A DNA stretch of 34,985 nucleotides from Pseudomonadota bacterium. GTDB taxonomy: Bacteria > Pseudomonadota > Alphaproteobacteria > Rhizobiales > Hyphomicrobiaceae. The notes under the pieces were generated by a model that was not told the origin of the DNA, ran no database searches, and worked only from the letters and a program-made list of their open reading frames with translations. Position numbers and translations under genes: made by a program. Of this stretch, positions 20,170 through 30,087 are shown in pieces (the stretch's first letter is position 1; each line of letters begins with the position of its first letter). Where the stretch lies: contig CAUJKI010000255.1 of assembly GCA_963205015.1 (NCBI GenBank), positions 1 to 34,985 of the forward strand, given 5' to 3'.

Positions 20170-20227
20170 GTTCAGCTCCTTGTTTGATCTTTGAGTGTCG
20201 TTGCGATGGTGAGTGTGATGGGCGCCC

Positions 20228-21223
20228 TCAGTCGGGGCGCTGGGTTGGGGGACCGGGTGGCGGCCAGCGCCTGAGCGGCGAGATCGGTTCCGCGATCGCG
20301 AGAAGGGCGATAAGGGCGGCCATCCAGCTATTGAAGAGCAGAAGCAGGAAGTAGACGCCCCACAGGATGAGTGGCCGCTGCGGCCTGCCGCGCGTCACGT
20401 AGTGGATGATGGCGAGCCCCATCAGCACGTAGGCGAAGAGCAGCGCGCCGGCGAAGCCGGAGGAGATGAGCCCCGGATATCCCGGCAGGAACGTGAAAGC
20501 GATGGCGATGACCAGACCCCATACCATCCCTGGCGGGAACGTCATCGCCGCGAGATCAGGCCATGGGCGGACAAGCCGCCCCGACGCGTGCGTGATCCGT
20601 CCGGCGAGCCAGAGGTTGAGGCTGAAACCTGCGAGCCATGACGTCGCGGAAGCTGCAGGCAGAAGAAGAAGGCCAAGCCTTGCGAGCGCGTCGATCTCCT
20701 CGCCCGTCAGAGGCTTGTCGCGCAGCGACGCGAGATCCTGGGCGAACACCTTCTCGATCAGCTCGCGCAGCGCATTGCGCACCTGCTCGAGGTCGCCGCC
20801 GAGCATGAACAGGCTCATGACCGAAAGACTGCCGGCGATGATGGCGCCCGCAGCCAGCAGCCGACCGACCGGATACCAATCGAGAGGCGGTGCACCGCCC
20901 GCGTCTTCTTCGTCCGGCACGCCTGATCCGATCGGGCGGTTGAGCAGCGCCAGATGGCAGAGAATGACGATCGGAAGGCCCTGGCTGACCAGGAAGACGA
21001 ACGCAGGCCAAATGCCGCCGAGCACAAAACCGATGCCGGCGGAGGCCGCAAGTGCGGCGACCAGTGCCGACGGCGCGCCCCATCCGAGACCGGCGAGAAA
21101 GCTCGGCAATGGTGCGAGAAAATAGAGAATGATGCGCCCGGCCGGCCCGCCGGCAAGTGCCGACATGAAGAGCACTGCGGATGCGAATCCGCCTGCAAGG
21201 CCGAAGAGGGCGAAATACGGCAT
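20228..21223 (-). CDS. DUF2232-like polytopic membrane protein
   Basis: Highly hydrophobic, starts [49 protein letters not shown]; sits between rpsR and rplI as DUF2232 proteins do in related genomes. Confidence 0.8.
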   Translation of the reverse strand: MPYFALFGLAGGFASAVLFMSALAGGPAGRIILYFLAPLPSFLAGLGWGAPSALVAALAASAGIGFVLGGIWPAFVFLVSQGLPIVILCHLALLNRPIGSGVPDEEDAGGAPPLDWYPVGRLLAAGAIIAGSLSVMSLFMLGGDLEQVRNALRELIEKVFAQDLASLRDKPLTGEEIDALARLGLLLLPAASATSWLAGFSLNLWLAGRITHASGRLVRPWPDLAAMTFPPGMVWGLVIAIAFTFLPGYPGLISSGFAGALLFAYVLMGLAIIHYVTRGRPQRPLILWGVYFLLLLFNSWMAALIALLAIAEPISPLRRWPPPGPPTQRPD

Positions 21224-21337
21224 GACCCGAAGCTGTCCCGCACTAGAGGCGGTTAGAGGCGGCCGATGATCGGCGCACCCCAACCCTTGAGAGTGGGCAG
21301 GTCCACGCAAGCGGTCCTGCCGTGTCGTCGTGCTGCG

Positions 21338-21595
21338 CTACTTGATCACGTAGGGCAGGAGGCCGAGGAAGCGCGCGCGCTTGATCGCCTTGGCGAGCTC
21401 ACGCTGCTTCTTCGCCGAAACGGCAGTGATGCGGCTCGGCACGATCTTGCCGCGCTCGGAGATGTAGCGGCCGAGCAGGCGCGCATCCTTGTAGTCGATC
21501 TTTGGCGCACCCTCGCCCGAGACCGGGCAGGTCTTACGGCGGCGATGGACCGGACGGCGCGCTGCGCCGGCGCCGGCGCTGCTGGTATCGGACAT
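21338..21595 (-). CDS. rpsR: 30S ribosomal protein S18
   Basis: '[71 protein letters not shown]'. Confidence 0.98.
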   Translation of the reverse strand: MSDTSSAGAGAARRPVHRRRKTCPVSGEGAPKIDYKDARLLGRYISERGKIVPSRITAVSAKKQRELAKAIKRARFLGLLPYVIK

Positions 21596-21598
21596 GGA

Positions 21599-22171
21599 TC
21601 AGCTCTCCTGATCAGGACGGGGAGGACGGGGACCGCGCGGGGCATCGCCATCGCGGGGCGGGCGCGGGCCGCGGGGAGCGTCGCCGTCGCGCGGCGGACG
21701 ATCACCACGATCGGCACGGAAGCCACCCTCGCGCGGCGGACGATCGCCGCGGAAGCCGCCACGGTCACCACCGCGGTCGCCGAAGCGTCCGCCGCCGCCG
21801 CGCGGGCCGCGGTCGCCGCGATCACCACGCTCGCCGCGCTCGTCGCGATCGCCCTTGCGCATCGGCGCGGAGGGCTCGGTCTCGTGCGCCTCGACCTTCA
21901 CGGTGAGGAAACGGAGGATGTCCGTCGACAGGCTCATGCGCCGCTCCATCTCGGCGACCGCTGCGGGTGGGGCGTCGATGTTGAAGAGCGAGTAATGCGC
22001 CTTGCGGTTCTTCTTGATCTTGAAGTTGAGGGTTTTGAGCCCCCAATACTCGGACTTGGCGACTTTGCCGCCGCCGGCCTCGATGATGTCCGAGAACTCT
22101 TTGGTTAGTGCCTCGACCTGCTGGTTCGAGACGTCCTGGCGTGCCAGGAACACGTGCTCGTAGAGCGCCAT
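21599..22171 (-). CDS. rpsF: 30S ribosomal protein S6 with Arg/Gly/Asp-rich C-terminal extension
   Basis: '[26 protein letters not shown]...[53 protein letters not shown]'; ORF-track start at 22753 is over-extended, S6 begins at ATG 22171. Confidence 0.97.
   Translation of the reverse strand: MALYEHVFLARQDVSNQQVEALTKEFSDIIEAGGGKVAKSEYWGLKTLNFKIKKNRKAHYSLFNIDAPPAAVAEMERRMSLSTDILRFLTVKVEAHETEPSAPMRKGDRDERGERGDRGDRGPRGGGGRFGDRGGDRGGFRGDRPPREGGFRADRGDRPPRDGDAPRGPRPPRDGDAPRGPRPPRPDQES
21608..21860 (-). repeat. Low-complexity/imperfect tandem repeats encoding the RG-rich tail of S6
   Basis: Repeated units [45 protein letters not shown] visible in the translation. Confidence 0.75.
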
Positions 22172-22195
22172 GCTCAGCCTTTCTCTCGTTTCTGT

Positions 22196-22330
22196 CCCCT
22201 CCGGCGCAAAGCCCCTTATGGGCCCGGGAAAGGCCCACCAGGCACCCAAAGAGCGTAGACCCGGAAAGCCGGACCAGTGGTCCTGCGGCACGTGCCGCCT
22301 TTCCTCGAGCCTTCGACCGGAGCGGGTGAT
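22196..22330 (-). promoter_or_regulatory. Candidate structured 5' leader of rpsF (possible S6:S18 autoregulatory leader)
   Basis: Minus-strand RNA reads GGAAAG-[GCGGCACGTGCCGC]-A-[GGACCACTGGTCC]-GG-CTTTCC, i.e. a closing stem around two self-complementary arms, then GTGGGCC-tttcccg-GGCCCAT hairpin, just upstream of rpsF. Confidence 0.4.
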
Positions 22331-22382
22331 GGCGGGCTTTATACCTGGAAATGGGCCAGTGGCAAGGGGCCCGCCAACGAAA

Positions 22383-22413
22383 AAGGCCGCCGCGCGAGGT
22401 GCGCGGCGGCCTT
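22383..22413 (-). terminator. Intrinsic terminator of groES-groEL operon
   Basis: Perfect 13 bp inverted repeat AAGGCCGCCGCGC-GAGGT-GCGCGGCGGCCTT; minus-strand reading continues TTTTTCG; 37 nt after the groEL stop. Confidence 0.88.
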
Positions 22414-22449
22414 CTTGCAGTGCCCTTAACTCTTGGGATGGCCGGACTC

Positions 22450-24102
<1,653 letters not shown>

Positions 24103-24186
24103 TCACTCACGATGATCTAGGGGAACCAACCCGGATCGAGCCAAGTGCCTTGGGCCACCTGGCAGGTCCGGAGCTCCGGTGCCTGT

Positions 24187-24501
24187 TCAGGCGGCTGCCT
24201 TCACGGAGGCTTTGCCTTCGAGAACGCCGAGGATGTCACTCTCCTTCATGATGAGGAGATCCTCGCCGTTGATCTTCACTTCAGTGCCGGACCACTTGCC
24301 GAAGAGCACCCGGTCACCAGCTTTGACCTCGAGCGGGACGAGCTTGCCGGCTTCATCGCGAGCGCCCGGGCCCACCGCGATGATCTCGCCCTGCATGGGT
24401 TTCTCTTTGGCAGTGTCGGGAATGATGATGCCACCGGCGGTCTTGGCTTCCTCCTCGACGCGGCGGACGACCACGCGATCATGGAGAGGGCGGAACTTCA
24501 T
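24187..24501 (-). CDS. groES: 10 kDa co-chaperonin GroES
   Basis: '[92 protein letters not shown]'. Confidence 0.99.
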   Translation of the reverse strand: MKFRPLHDRVVVRRVEEEAKTAGGIIIPDTAKEKPMQGEIIAVGPGARDEAGKLVPLEVKAGDRVLFGKWSGTEVKINGEDLLIMKESDILGVLEGKASVKAAA

Positions 24502-24615
24502 GGGTTCATCCTCTTGAAGTAGCGATGTTTTCTGAATGTCGGGCCGAGTCGGCGCGACTGCGGGACATTGCCGGGTTTGGAGCCCGTTTGGCGCCATCGG
24601 CTGCCCTGCGCCGGG

Positions 24616-24644
24616 TATATGCGGCTGACTGCTAGCACTGTCAA
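24616..24644 (-). promoter_or_regulatory. Probable sigma70-type promoter of groES-groEL
   Basis: Minus strand TTGACA-N17-CATATA (-35 at 24639..24644, -10 at 24616..24621), 115 nt upstream of groES. Confidence 0.7.
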
Positions 24645-24658
24645 GGCGCGAGTGCCAA
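24632..24658 (-). promoter_or_regulatory. CIRCE operator (HrcA-binding)
   Basis: Plus strand CTAGCACTG-TCAAGGCGC-GAGTGCCAA versus consensus TTAGCACTC-N9-GAGTGCTAA; correct 9 nt spacer; upstream of groES and overlapping the putative -35. Confidence 0.88.
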
Positions 24659-24675
24659 AATTTGCCTGCTGCTGG

Positions 24676-25872
24676 TTAGCGCTGCAACGCTTCCCAATTC
24701 TGCAGGCGTCGGGCGGCTTCCGCCATGTCCTCCGTCGATCCGGCATAGGAAAAGCGGATGAAGCGGCTGCCGCGTCCGGCGTCGAAATCGACGCCCGGCG
24801 TTGCGGCGACGCCAGTCTCGTCGAGCATCCGTTTGGCGAAAGCAAGGCTGTCGTTCGTATAGGCGCCGACATCCGCGTAGAGATAGAAGGCGCCGTCCGC
24901 CGGCACGACTTCCGTGAGACCAGCTTTGGGCAGGGCGGCGAGCAGGAGATCGCGGTTCGCCATGTAGACGCGCTTGTTAGCTTCCAGCTCGTCGATGCCG
25001 TCGAAGGCGCCAAGCGCAGCAACCTGCGAGACAGCCGGCGGCGAGATGTAGAGGTTTTGCGCCAGCCGCTCGACGGGACGGACCAGAGCCTCCGGCACGA
25101 CCATCCAGCCCACCCGCCAGCCCGTCATCGAGAAGTATTTCGAGAAACTGTTGATGACGACAACGTCGTCGGAATATTGCAGCGCCGTCGCCTGCGGCAG
25201 GCCATAGGTGAGGCCTTGGTAGATTTCGTCGGAGATGAACCACGTGCCCGCCTGCTTGCATGCGGCGACGATCTCGGCGAGGCGCTGCGGCTCGAGCATG
25301 GTGCCCGTCGGATTCGAGGGGCTGGCGATCAGCAGCCCGGCGGCGCGATCGCGCGCGGCCGCCTCGAGCACCTGCTGAGCAGTCGGCATCCAGCGCGTTG
25401 CCGGGCCGGTTTCGAGCATGACCGGCCGCTGGCCGAGGGCGGTCAGGATGTGGCGGTAGCAGGGATAGCCAGGCGAGGGGAGCGCGACGGCATCGCCCGC
25501 ATCGAAGAGTGCGAGGAAGGCGAGCACGAATGCCGCCGACGAGCCGTTTGTCACGACGATCCGCTCGGGCGAGACTTCCACGCCGTACCAATCGCGATAG
25601 AGCTGGGCGATCCGTGCCCTGAGCGGCACCATGCCGAGGGCGAGCGTATAGCCGAGCTTGTCGCTGTCGAGGGCGCGGCGCACGGCATCTCGGGCGGCCT
25701 TCGGGGCCGCAGTCGCCGGCTGGCCAACCTCCATGTGGATGACGTGCGTGCCCGCGGCCTCCTTGGCGGCGGCGGCGCTCATGACGTCCATGACGATGAA
25801 CGCGTCGATGCCGCTGCGCTCCGAGGCGGCTAGCGCTCTGTGGGCGGTGGCCAGCTTGCTCGCGTCGCTCAT
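24676..25872 (-). CDS. Class I/II PLP-dependent aminotransferase
   Basis: 'SPSNPTGTMLEPQRLAEI', 'WFISDEIYQGLTYG', PLP-lysine motif 'INSFSKYFSMTGWRVGWMVVP'. ORF may alternatively start at 25887. Confidence 0.93.
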   Translation of the reverse strand: MSDASKLATAHRALAASERSGIDAFIVMDVMSAAAAKEAAGTHVIHMEVGQPATAAPKAARDAVRRALDSDKLGYTLALGMVPLRARIAQLYRDWYGVEVSPERIVVTNGSSAAFVLAFLALFDAGDAVALPSPGYPCYRHILTALGQRPVMLETGPATRWMPTAQQVLEAAARDRAAGLLIASPSNPTGTMLEPQRLAEIVAACKQAGTWFISDEIYQGLTYGLPQATALQYSDDVVVINSFSKYFSMTGWRVGWMVVPEALVRPVERLAQNLYISPPAVSQVAALGAFDGIDELEANKRVYMANRDLLLAALPKAGLTEVVPADGAFYLYADVGAYTNDSLAFAKRMLDETGVAATPGVDFDAGRGSRFIRFSYAGSTEDMAEAARRLQNWEALQR

Positions 25873-26031
25873 GCCAAAACTCCTCACGCCGGGCCGTTGC
25901 GCTGCCCCAGGCGTCCCGTGTCATAGTGCAGCCGTGCCGCATTGGGAACATCCGGCGCCGAGTTTCATACGGTCGCGCAGCCACGGCGCTGATGGCGATC
26001 CAAGGAATCAGACGAGGAGACGACCGCCGCC

Positions 26032-26919
26032 ATGGCCGAGCCCATCAGCATCGAATTCACGCGATTCTCCGCCTTCTACAGCCCCCTCATCGCTACGTTT
26101 GCAGGAGGCTTCCTTCAGGATGAAGGTTTCGACGTGAAGCACGCGATCTCGCAGCCCGGCAAGTCTGCGCTCACAGGCCTCGCGGACGGCAGCGTCCATG
26201 TGGCGCAGAACGCGGCCGGTTATGGTCTCATCGCACTGGAGCGCGGCCAGAGACCCAACATCCGCCACTTCGCGCAGATCAACGAGAGGGACGGCTTCTT
26301 CATCACTGCCCGCAAGCCAGATCCGAATTTCACCTGGGACAAGCTCAAGACCGGCGAAATCCTCGTCGATCACGGCGACCAGCCGCTTGCCATGTTCAAA
26401 TGGGCCTGTCACCGCATGGGGCTCGATTTCAAGAGCGCCAAGGTCGGTGATGCGGGAATGGGCAAGAACGATGCGGCCTTCCGCGCCGGCCGCGGCGACT
26501 ACGTGCATCTGCAGGGGCCGGGGCCGCAGCAGCTCGAGCACGATGGCCTTGGCCATATCGTTGCGTCGCTTGCCGACGCCGTCGGCCCATGCGCCTTCTC
26601 GAGTCTCGCGGCAACGCCCGATTGGCTGAAGACCGATGCCGCGCACCGCTTTACGCGGGCCTACCGTAAGGCACGCGCCTGGCTGATCGCCACGCCGGCG
26701 GCCGAGGTCGCGAAGGCCGAGCTCAAGTATTTCCCCGGCATCGACGAGGGCGTGCTCCGGGACACGATCGCCGTCTACCAGAAGCTCGGCAACTGGACGC
26801 CGCACGTCGAGATCACGCGCCTGGCCTTCGATGCGGTGCAGGACATTTTCATGCACGCTGGCCTCACGACGAAGAAATACAATTACGAAGACGTGGTCGC
26901 GCAGCCACCCGCTGGTTGA
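26032..26919 (+). CDS. ABC transporter substrate-binding-like protein (NMT1/SsuA-type fold), no apparent signal peptide
   Basis: 'FTRFSAFYSPLIATFAGGFLQDEGFDVKHAISQPGKSALTGLADGSVHVAQNAAGYGLIALERG' is typical of the NMT1/SsuA fold; N-terminus MAEPISIEF lacks a signal sequence. Confidence 0.72.
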   Translation: MAEPISIEFTRFSAFYSPLIATFAGGFLQDEGFDVKHAISQPGKSALTGLADGSVHVAQNAAGYGLIALERGQRPNIRHFAQINERDGFFITARKPDPNFTWDKLKTGEILVDHGDQPLAMFKWACHRMGLDFKSAKVGDAGMGKNDAAFRAGRGDYVHLQGPGPQQLEHDGLGHIVASLADAVGPCAFSSLAATPDWLKTDAAHRFTRAYRKARAWLIATPAAEVAKAELKYFPGIDEGVLRDTIAVYQKLGNWTPHVEITRLAFDAVQDIFMHAGLTTKKYNYEDVVAQPPAG

Positions 26920-26931
26920 ATTGCCTGAACA

Positions 26932-27687
26932 ATGGGCGCCCCGGACTTTGACATGGACGGCGAATCCTTTGATCCCTTCGAGGAGGGATCGGGGGATGAC
27001 ATGGCGCTCAAGGCCACATTCGAGCTTGAGCAGAGCGAGCTACAACTCGGCAATGGACCGATTGCGGGCGTCGACGAAGCAGGCCGTGGCCCCTGGGCCG
27101 GACCGGTCGTCGCGGCCGCCGTCATTCTCGACCCCGACAATATTCCACTGGGCATCAACGATTCAAAAGCGCTCGATCCCGATGCGCGCGAGGCACTTTA
27201 TCCACGCATCATGGAAAGCGCCCTCGTTGGTGTCGGCGTCGCCGATGTCGCGCGGATCGACCAGGACAACATCCTCAATGCCACCATGTGGGCGATGACC
27301 GTCGCCGTGAAGGCGATGCCCTGCGCCAGAGGTCAGAAACCGAAGCTCGTGCTGGTCGACGGCAATCGCGCGCCGCGCTTTGCCTGCCGTGCGCGCACGA
27401 TCGTCAAGGGTGATGCCCGTTCGCTTTCTATTGCAGCAGCCTCGATCGTTGCCAAGGTAACGCGCGACCGCATGATGATTGCGCTCGGCCGCTCTTTTCC
27501 CGGCTATGGCTTCGAGCGACACAAGGGCTACGGGACACCCGAGCATGCGGACGCGCTCGCGCGTCTCGGCGTGACGGAGCATCATCGGCGTTCGTTCCGC
27601 CCTGTGCAGCTGGCGCTGGGGCTCGGGACGGAAATCAGCGCCAAAGGTCTCATCCTTTCCGGCGATGCTCCTCTAGACGCGGCATGA
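26932..27687 (+). CDS. rnhB: Ribonuclease HII
   Basis: 'GPIAGVDEAGRGPWAGPVVAAAVILDPDNIPLGINDSKAL', 'SIAAASIVAKVTRDRMM', 'YGFERHKGYGTPEH'. Start may be a later Met. Confidence 0.96.
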   Translation: MGAPDFDMDGESFDPFEEGSGDDMALKATFELEQSELQLGNGPIAGVDEAGRGPWAGPVVAAAVILDPDNIPLGINDSKALDPDAREALYPRIMESALVGVGVADVARIDQDNILNATMWAMTVAVKAMPCARGQKPKLVLVDGNRAPRFACRARTIVKGDARSLSIAAASIVAKVTRDRMMIALGRSFPGYGFERHKGYGTPEHADALARLGVTEHHRRSFRPVQLALGLGTEISAKGLILSGDAPLDAA

Positions 27688-28192
27688 TCTCGACGAAGTT
27701 GCAGGGCCGGTGGCGGTTGTCGAGCTGCCACTTGAGAATTTCGTTCCAGCCATCCTTGCAGGCGCCCGGCGAGCCCGGCAGGCAGAAGATGTACGTGCCG
27801 TGCGAGACGCCGCCGCAGGCGCGCGACTGGATCGTTGACGTCTCGATCTTCTGATACGAGATCATGTGAAAAACCGTCGAGAAACCGTCGATCTCCTTCT
27901 CGAAGAGCGGCTTCAGCGCTTCCGGCGTTACATCGCGGCCGGTGAAGCCGGTGCCGCCGGTGGTGATCACGACGTCGATCGTCGGGTCGCCGATCCACTT
28001 CTCGACGCGCGCGCGGATCGCTGGAATGTCGTCCTTCTCGATGGCGCGGTCGGCAAGCTCGTGGCCGTCCGCAGTGAGGAGGCCGGCGAGTGTATCGCCC
28101 GATTTGTCGTCCATGGGCGTGCGGGTGTCCGATACGGTCAGCACCGCGATGCGAACGGGGATGAACGGGCGGGTCTCGTCGAGCCTGGGCAT
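27650..28192 (-). CDS. moaB: Molybdenum cofactor biosynthesis protein B
   Basis: 'IAVLTVSDTRTPMDDKSGDTLAGLL', 'DVVITTGGTGFTGRDVTPEALKPLFEKEIDGFSTVFHMISYQKIETSTIQSRACGGVSHGTYIFCLPGSPGACKDGWNEIL'. Confidence 0.96.
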   Translation of the reverse strand: MPRLDETRPFIPVRIAVLTVSDTRTPMDDKSGDTLAGLLTADGHELADRAIEKDDIPAIRARVEKWIGDPTIDVVITTGGTGFTGRDVTPEALKPLFEKEIDGFSTVFHMISYQKIETSTIQSRACGGVSHGTYIFCLPGSPGACKDGWNEILKWQLDNRHRPCNFVEIMPRLEEHRRKG

Positions 28193-28427
28193 GGGCCGGC
28201 GCTCCTTGCGCATTTTCGGCCTCATTGGCCGCAATTCAATTTATTTTCCCAGTTTCGCGCTGCAACGTCATCTGTTGCGGCCCTGCGACGCGGAACCCGT
28301 TTCGCACAGGTTCGTTATCGCACTGCGGGATGCGCTTCACATCCGTGTCATGGCGGACTAGTATCCGCGCGTCGTAAAACGAAATCCGAGTGCGATTCGG
28401 ACAGGGGACTGTCAGGACTGCCCGCTC

Positions 28428-28988
28428 GTGAATCTTTCGACAGCGCAACCGCACGCCTTTCCGGCCCTCGTCTTGAATGCCGATTTCCGGCCTTTGAGCT
28501 ATTATCCGCTTTCCCTCTGGAGCTGGCAGGACACGATCAAGGCCGTCTTCCTTGATCGCGTGAACATTGTTTCCGAATATGACCGCGTTGTGCGCAGCCC
28601 CTCCTTCGAGGTGCGCCTGCCGAGCGTCGTGTCGCTCAAGGCCTATGTGAAACCGGCGCTGTATCCCGCCTTCACGCGGTTCAATGTTTTCCTGCGCGAC
28701 AAGTTCACCTGCCAATATTGCGGCACGAAGAAAGAGCTGACATTCGATCATCTGATCCCGCGTTCGCTCGGTGGGTTGACGCGCTGGGATAACGTGGTGA
28801 CGGCGTGCTCGCCCTGCAATCTCGCCAAGGGCGGCCATATGCCCGAGAAAATCGGCATGCGGCCCATGCAGTGGCCCTACCGGCCGACCGTTTTCGAGCT
28901 GCACCGCAATGGTCGGCTTTTCCCGCCCAACTATCTGCACGAAAGCTGGCTCGACTATCTCTACTGGGATACCGAGCTGGAGCCTTAG
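28428..28988 (+). CDS. HNH endonuclease family protein
   Basis: 'DKFTCQYCGTKKELTFDHLIPRSLGGLTRWDNVVTACSPCNLAKGGH' with two CxxC-type pairs and the HNH core. Confidence 0.93.
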   Translation: MNLSTAQPHAFPALVLNADFRPLSYYPLSLWSWQDTIKAVFLDRVNIVSEYDRVVRSPSFEVRLPSVVSLKAYVKPALYPAFTRFNVFLRDKFTCQYCGTKKELTFDHLIPRSLGGLTRWDNVVTACSPCNLAKGGHMPEKIGMRPMQWPYRPTVFELHRNGRLFPPNYLHESWLDYLYWDTELEP

Positions 28989-29201
28989 CTTTCCTGCCAC
29001 GGGCTGCTGGCAAGAGGTGCTGTCGCCTTTTTCTGGTGGGGCAAGCCCGCGGCGGCCATGCGGACAGGTCACGCGATTGGCTCAGGGGGACCATCCATGC
29101 AAGCGCGTGTCTGGACAATGCGCGTCTGATTTGCGCGAATAGAGCCTGCTGCCTCCCGCGTCCGCGTCGAGGCTCACAAGACAAAACTCCAGGAGGAAGC
29201 C

Positions 29202-29996
29202 ATGGCCGCAAGCAAGGTGACGGTACGCAATCCCGCGCGTGAACGCCTTCAGAAGGGCGAGCTGGCGATCGGAATCGGCTTGCGTCAGGCGCGCACGGTC
29301 GACATCGCGCCGGTCATGGTGCAGGCCGGCTACGACTGGCTCTTCATCGATCTCGAGCACAATTCCATGACGCTCGACATGGCCGTGCAGATCTCGGTCG
29401 CAGCCAACGCTGCCGGCATCTCGCCGATCGTGCGGGTGCCGAACGGCCAATACGACATGGCGACGCGCGCGCTCGACGGCGGCGCCTTCGGCATCGTCAT
29501 GCCGCATGTCGATACGGCCGAGGAAGCGCGCACGGTCGTCGATCGCCTCAAGTATCCGCCTGTCGGGCACCGCTCGGCGGCCGGCGCGATGCCGCAGCTC
29601 GGCTTCGCCGCCGTCCCGCCTGCCGAGGCGGTCAAGCTCGTCAATGACAATCTCCTGGCCGTCGTGATGCTCGAGACGCCAGCGGCCATCGCCAATGCCG
29701 AAGCAATCGCGGCCGTGCCGGGCATCGACGTGCTCCTCATCGGCACGAACGACCTGACGATGGAAATGGGGCTCCCCGGCCAGCTCATGCATCCCGATGT
29801 CGTCAAAGCCTATGAGACGGCCGCGGCGGGCTGCAAGAAGCACGGGAAATGGCTCGGCATGGGCGGTGTCTACACCGACGAAGGTATGTCGAAATATGTC
29901 GGCTTGGGCGCCCGCTTCATTCTCGGCGGCAACGACCTGCCGCTACTCGTGCAGGCAGCCTCGGCGCGTTCGCAGTTCCTGCGGAAGTTCCAGTAG
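29202..29996 (+). CDS. HpcH/HpaI-family aldolase
   Basis: 'GYDWLFIDLEHNSMTLDMAVQI', 'IVRVPNGQYDMATRALDGGAFGIVMPHVDTAEEA', 'VVMLETPAAIANAEAIAAVPGIDVLLIGTNDLTMEMG'. Confidence 0.94.
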   Translation: MAASKVTVRNPARERLQKGELAIGIGLRQARTVDIAPVMVQAGYDWLFIDLEHNSMTLDMAVQISVAANAAGISPIVRVPNGQYDMATRALDGGAFGIVMPHVDTAEEARTVVDRLKYPPVGHRSAAGAMPQLGFAAVPPAEAVKLVNDNLLAVVMLETPAAIANAEAIAAVPGIDVLLIGTNDLTMEMGLPGQLMHPDVVKAYETAAAGCKKHGKWLGMGGVYTDEGMSKYVGLGARFILGGNDLPLLVQAASARSQFLRKFQ

Positions 29997-30037
29997 CGCG
30001 CTCGATGCGGGGGACAGCAGACGAGGATGAGACCAGC

Positions 30038-30062
30038 CGCCGGCCGCCTTTGGCGGCCGGCG
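30038..30062. terminator. Strong GC-rich hairpin between aldolase and TauE/SafE genes, terminator-like without U-tract
   Basis: CGCCGGCCGCC-TTT-GGCGGCCGGCG, 11 bp perfect stem. Confidence 0.45.
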
Positions 30063-30087
30063 TGTGGTCCCGTGCCGGAGCGGGGAC

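Noticed and set aside
21605-21860. Repeat-rich DNA at the 3' end of rpsF considered as a CRISPR or minisatellite array
   Set aside because: No regular repeat-spacer structure; repeats are in frame and explained by the RG-rich S6 tail.
24568-25833. 421-aa plus-strand ORF antisense to the aminotransferase
   Set aside because: Shadow ORF; also runs through the CIRCE/promoter region, which argues against coding.
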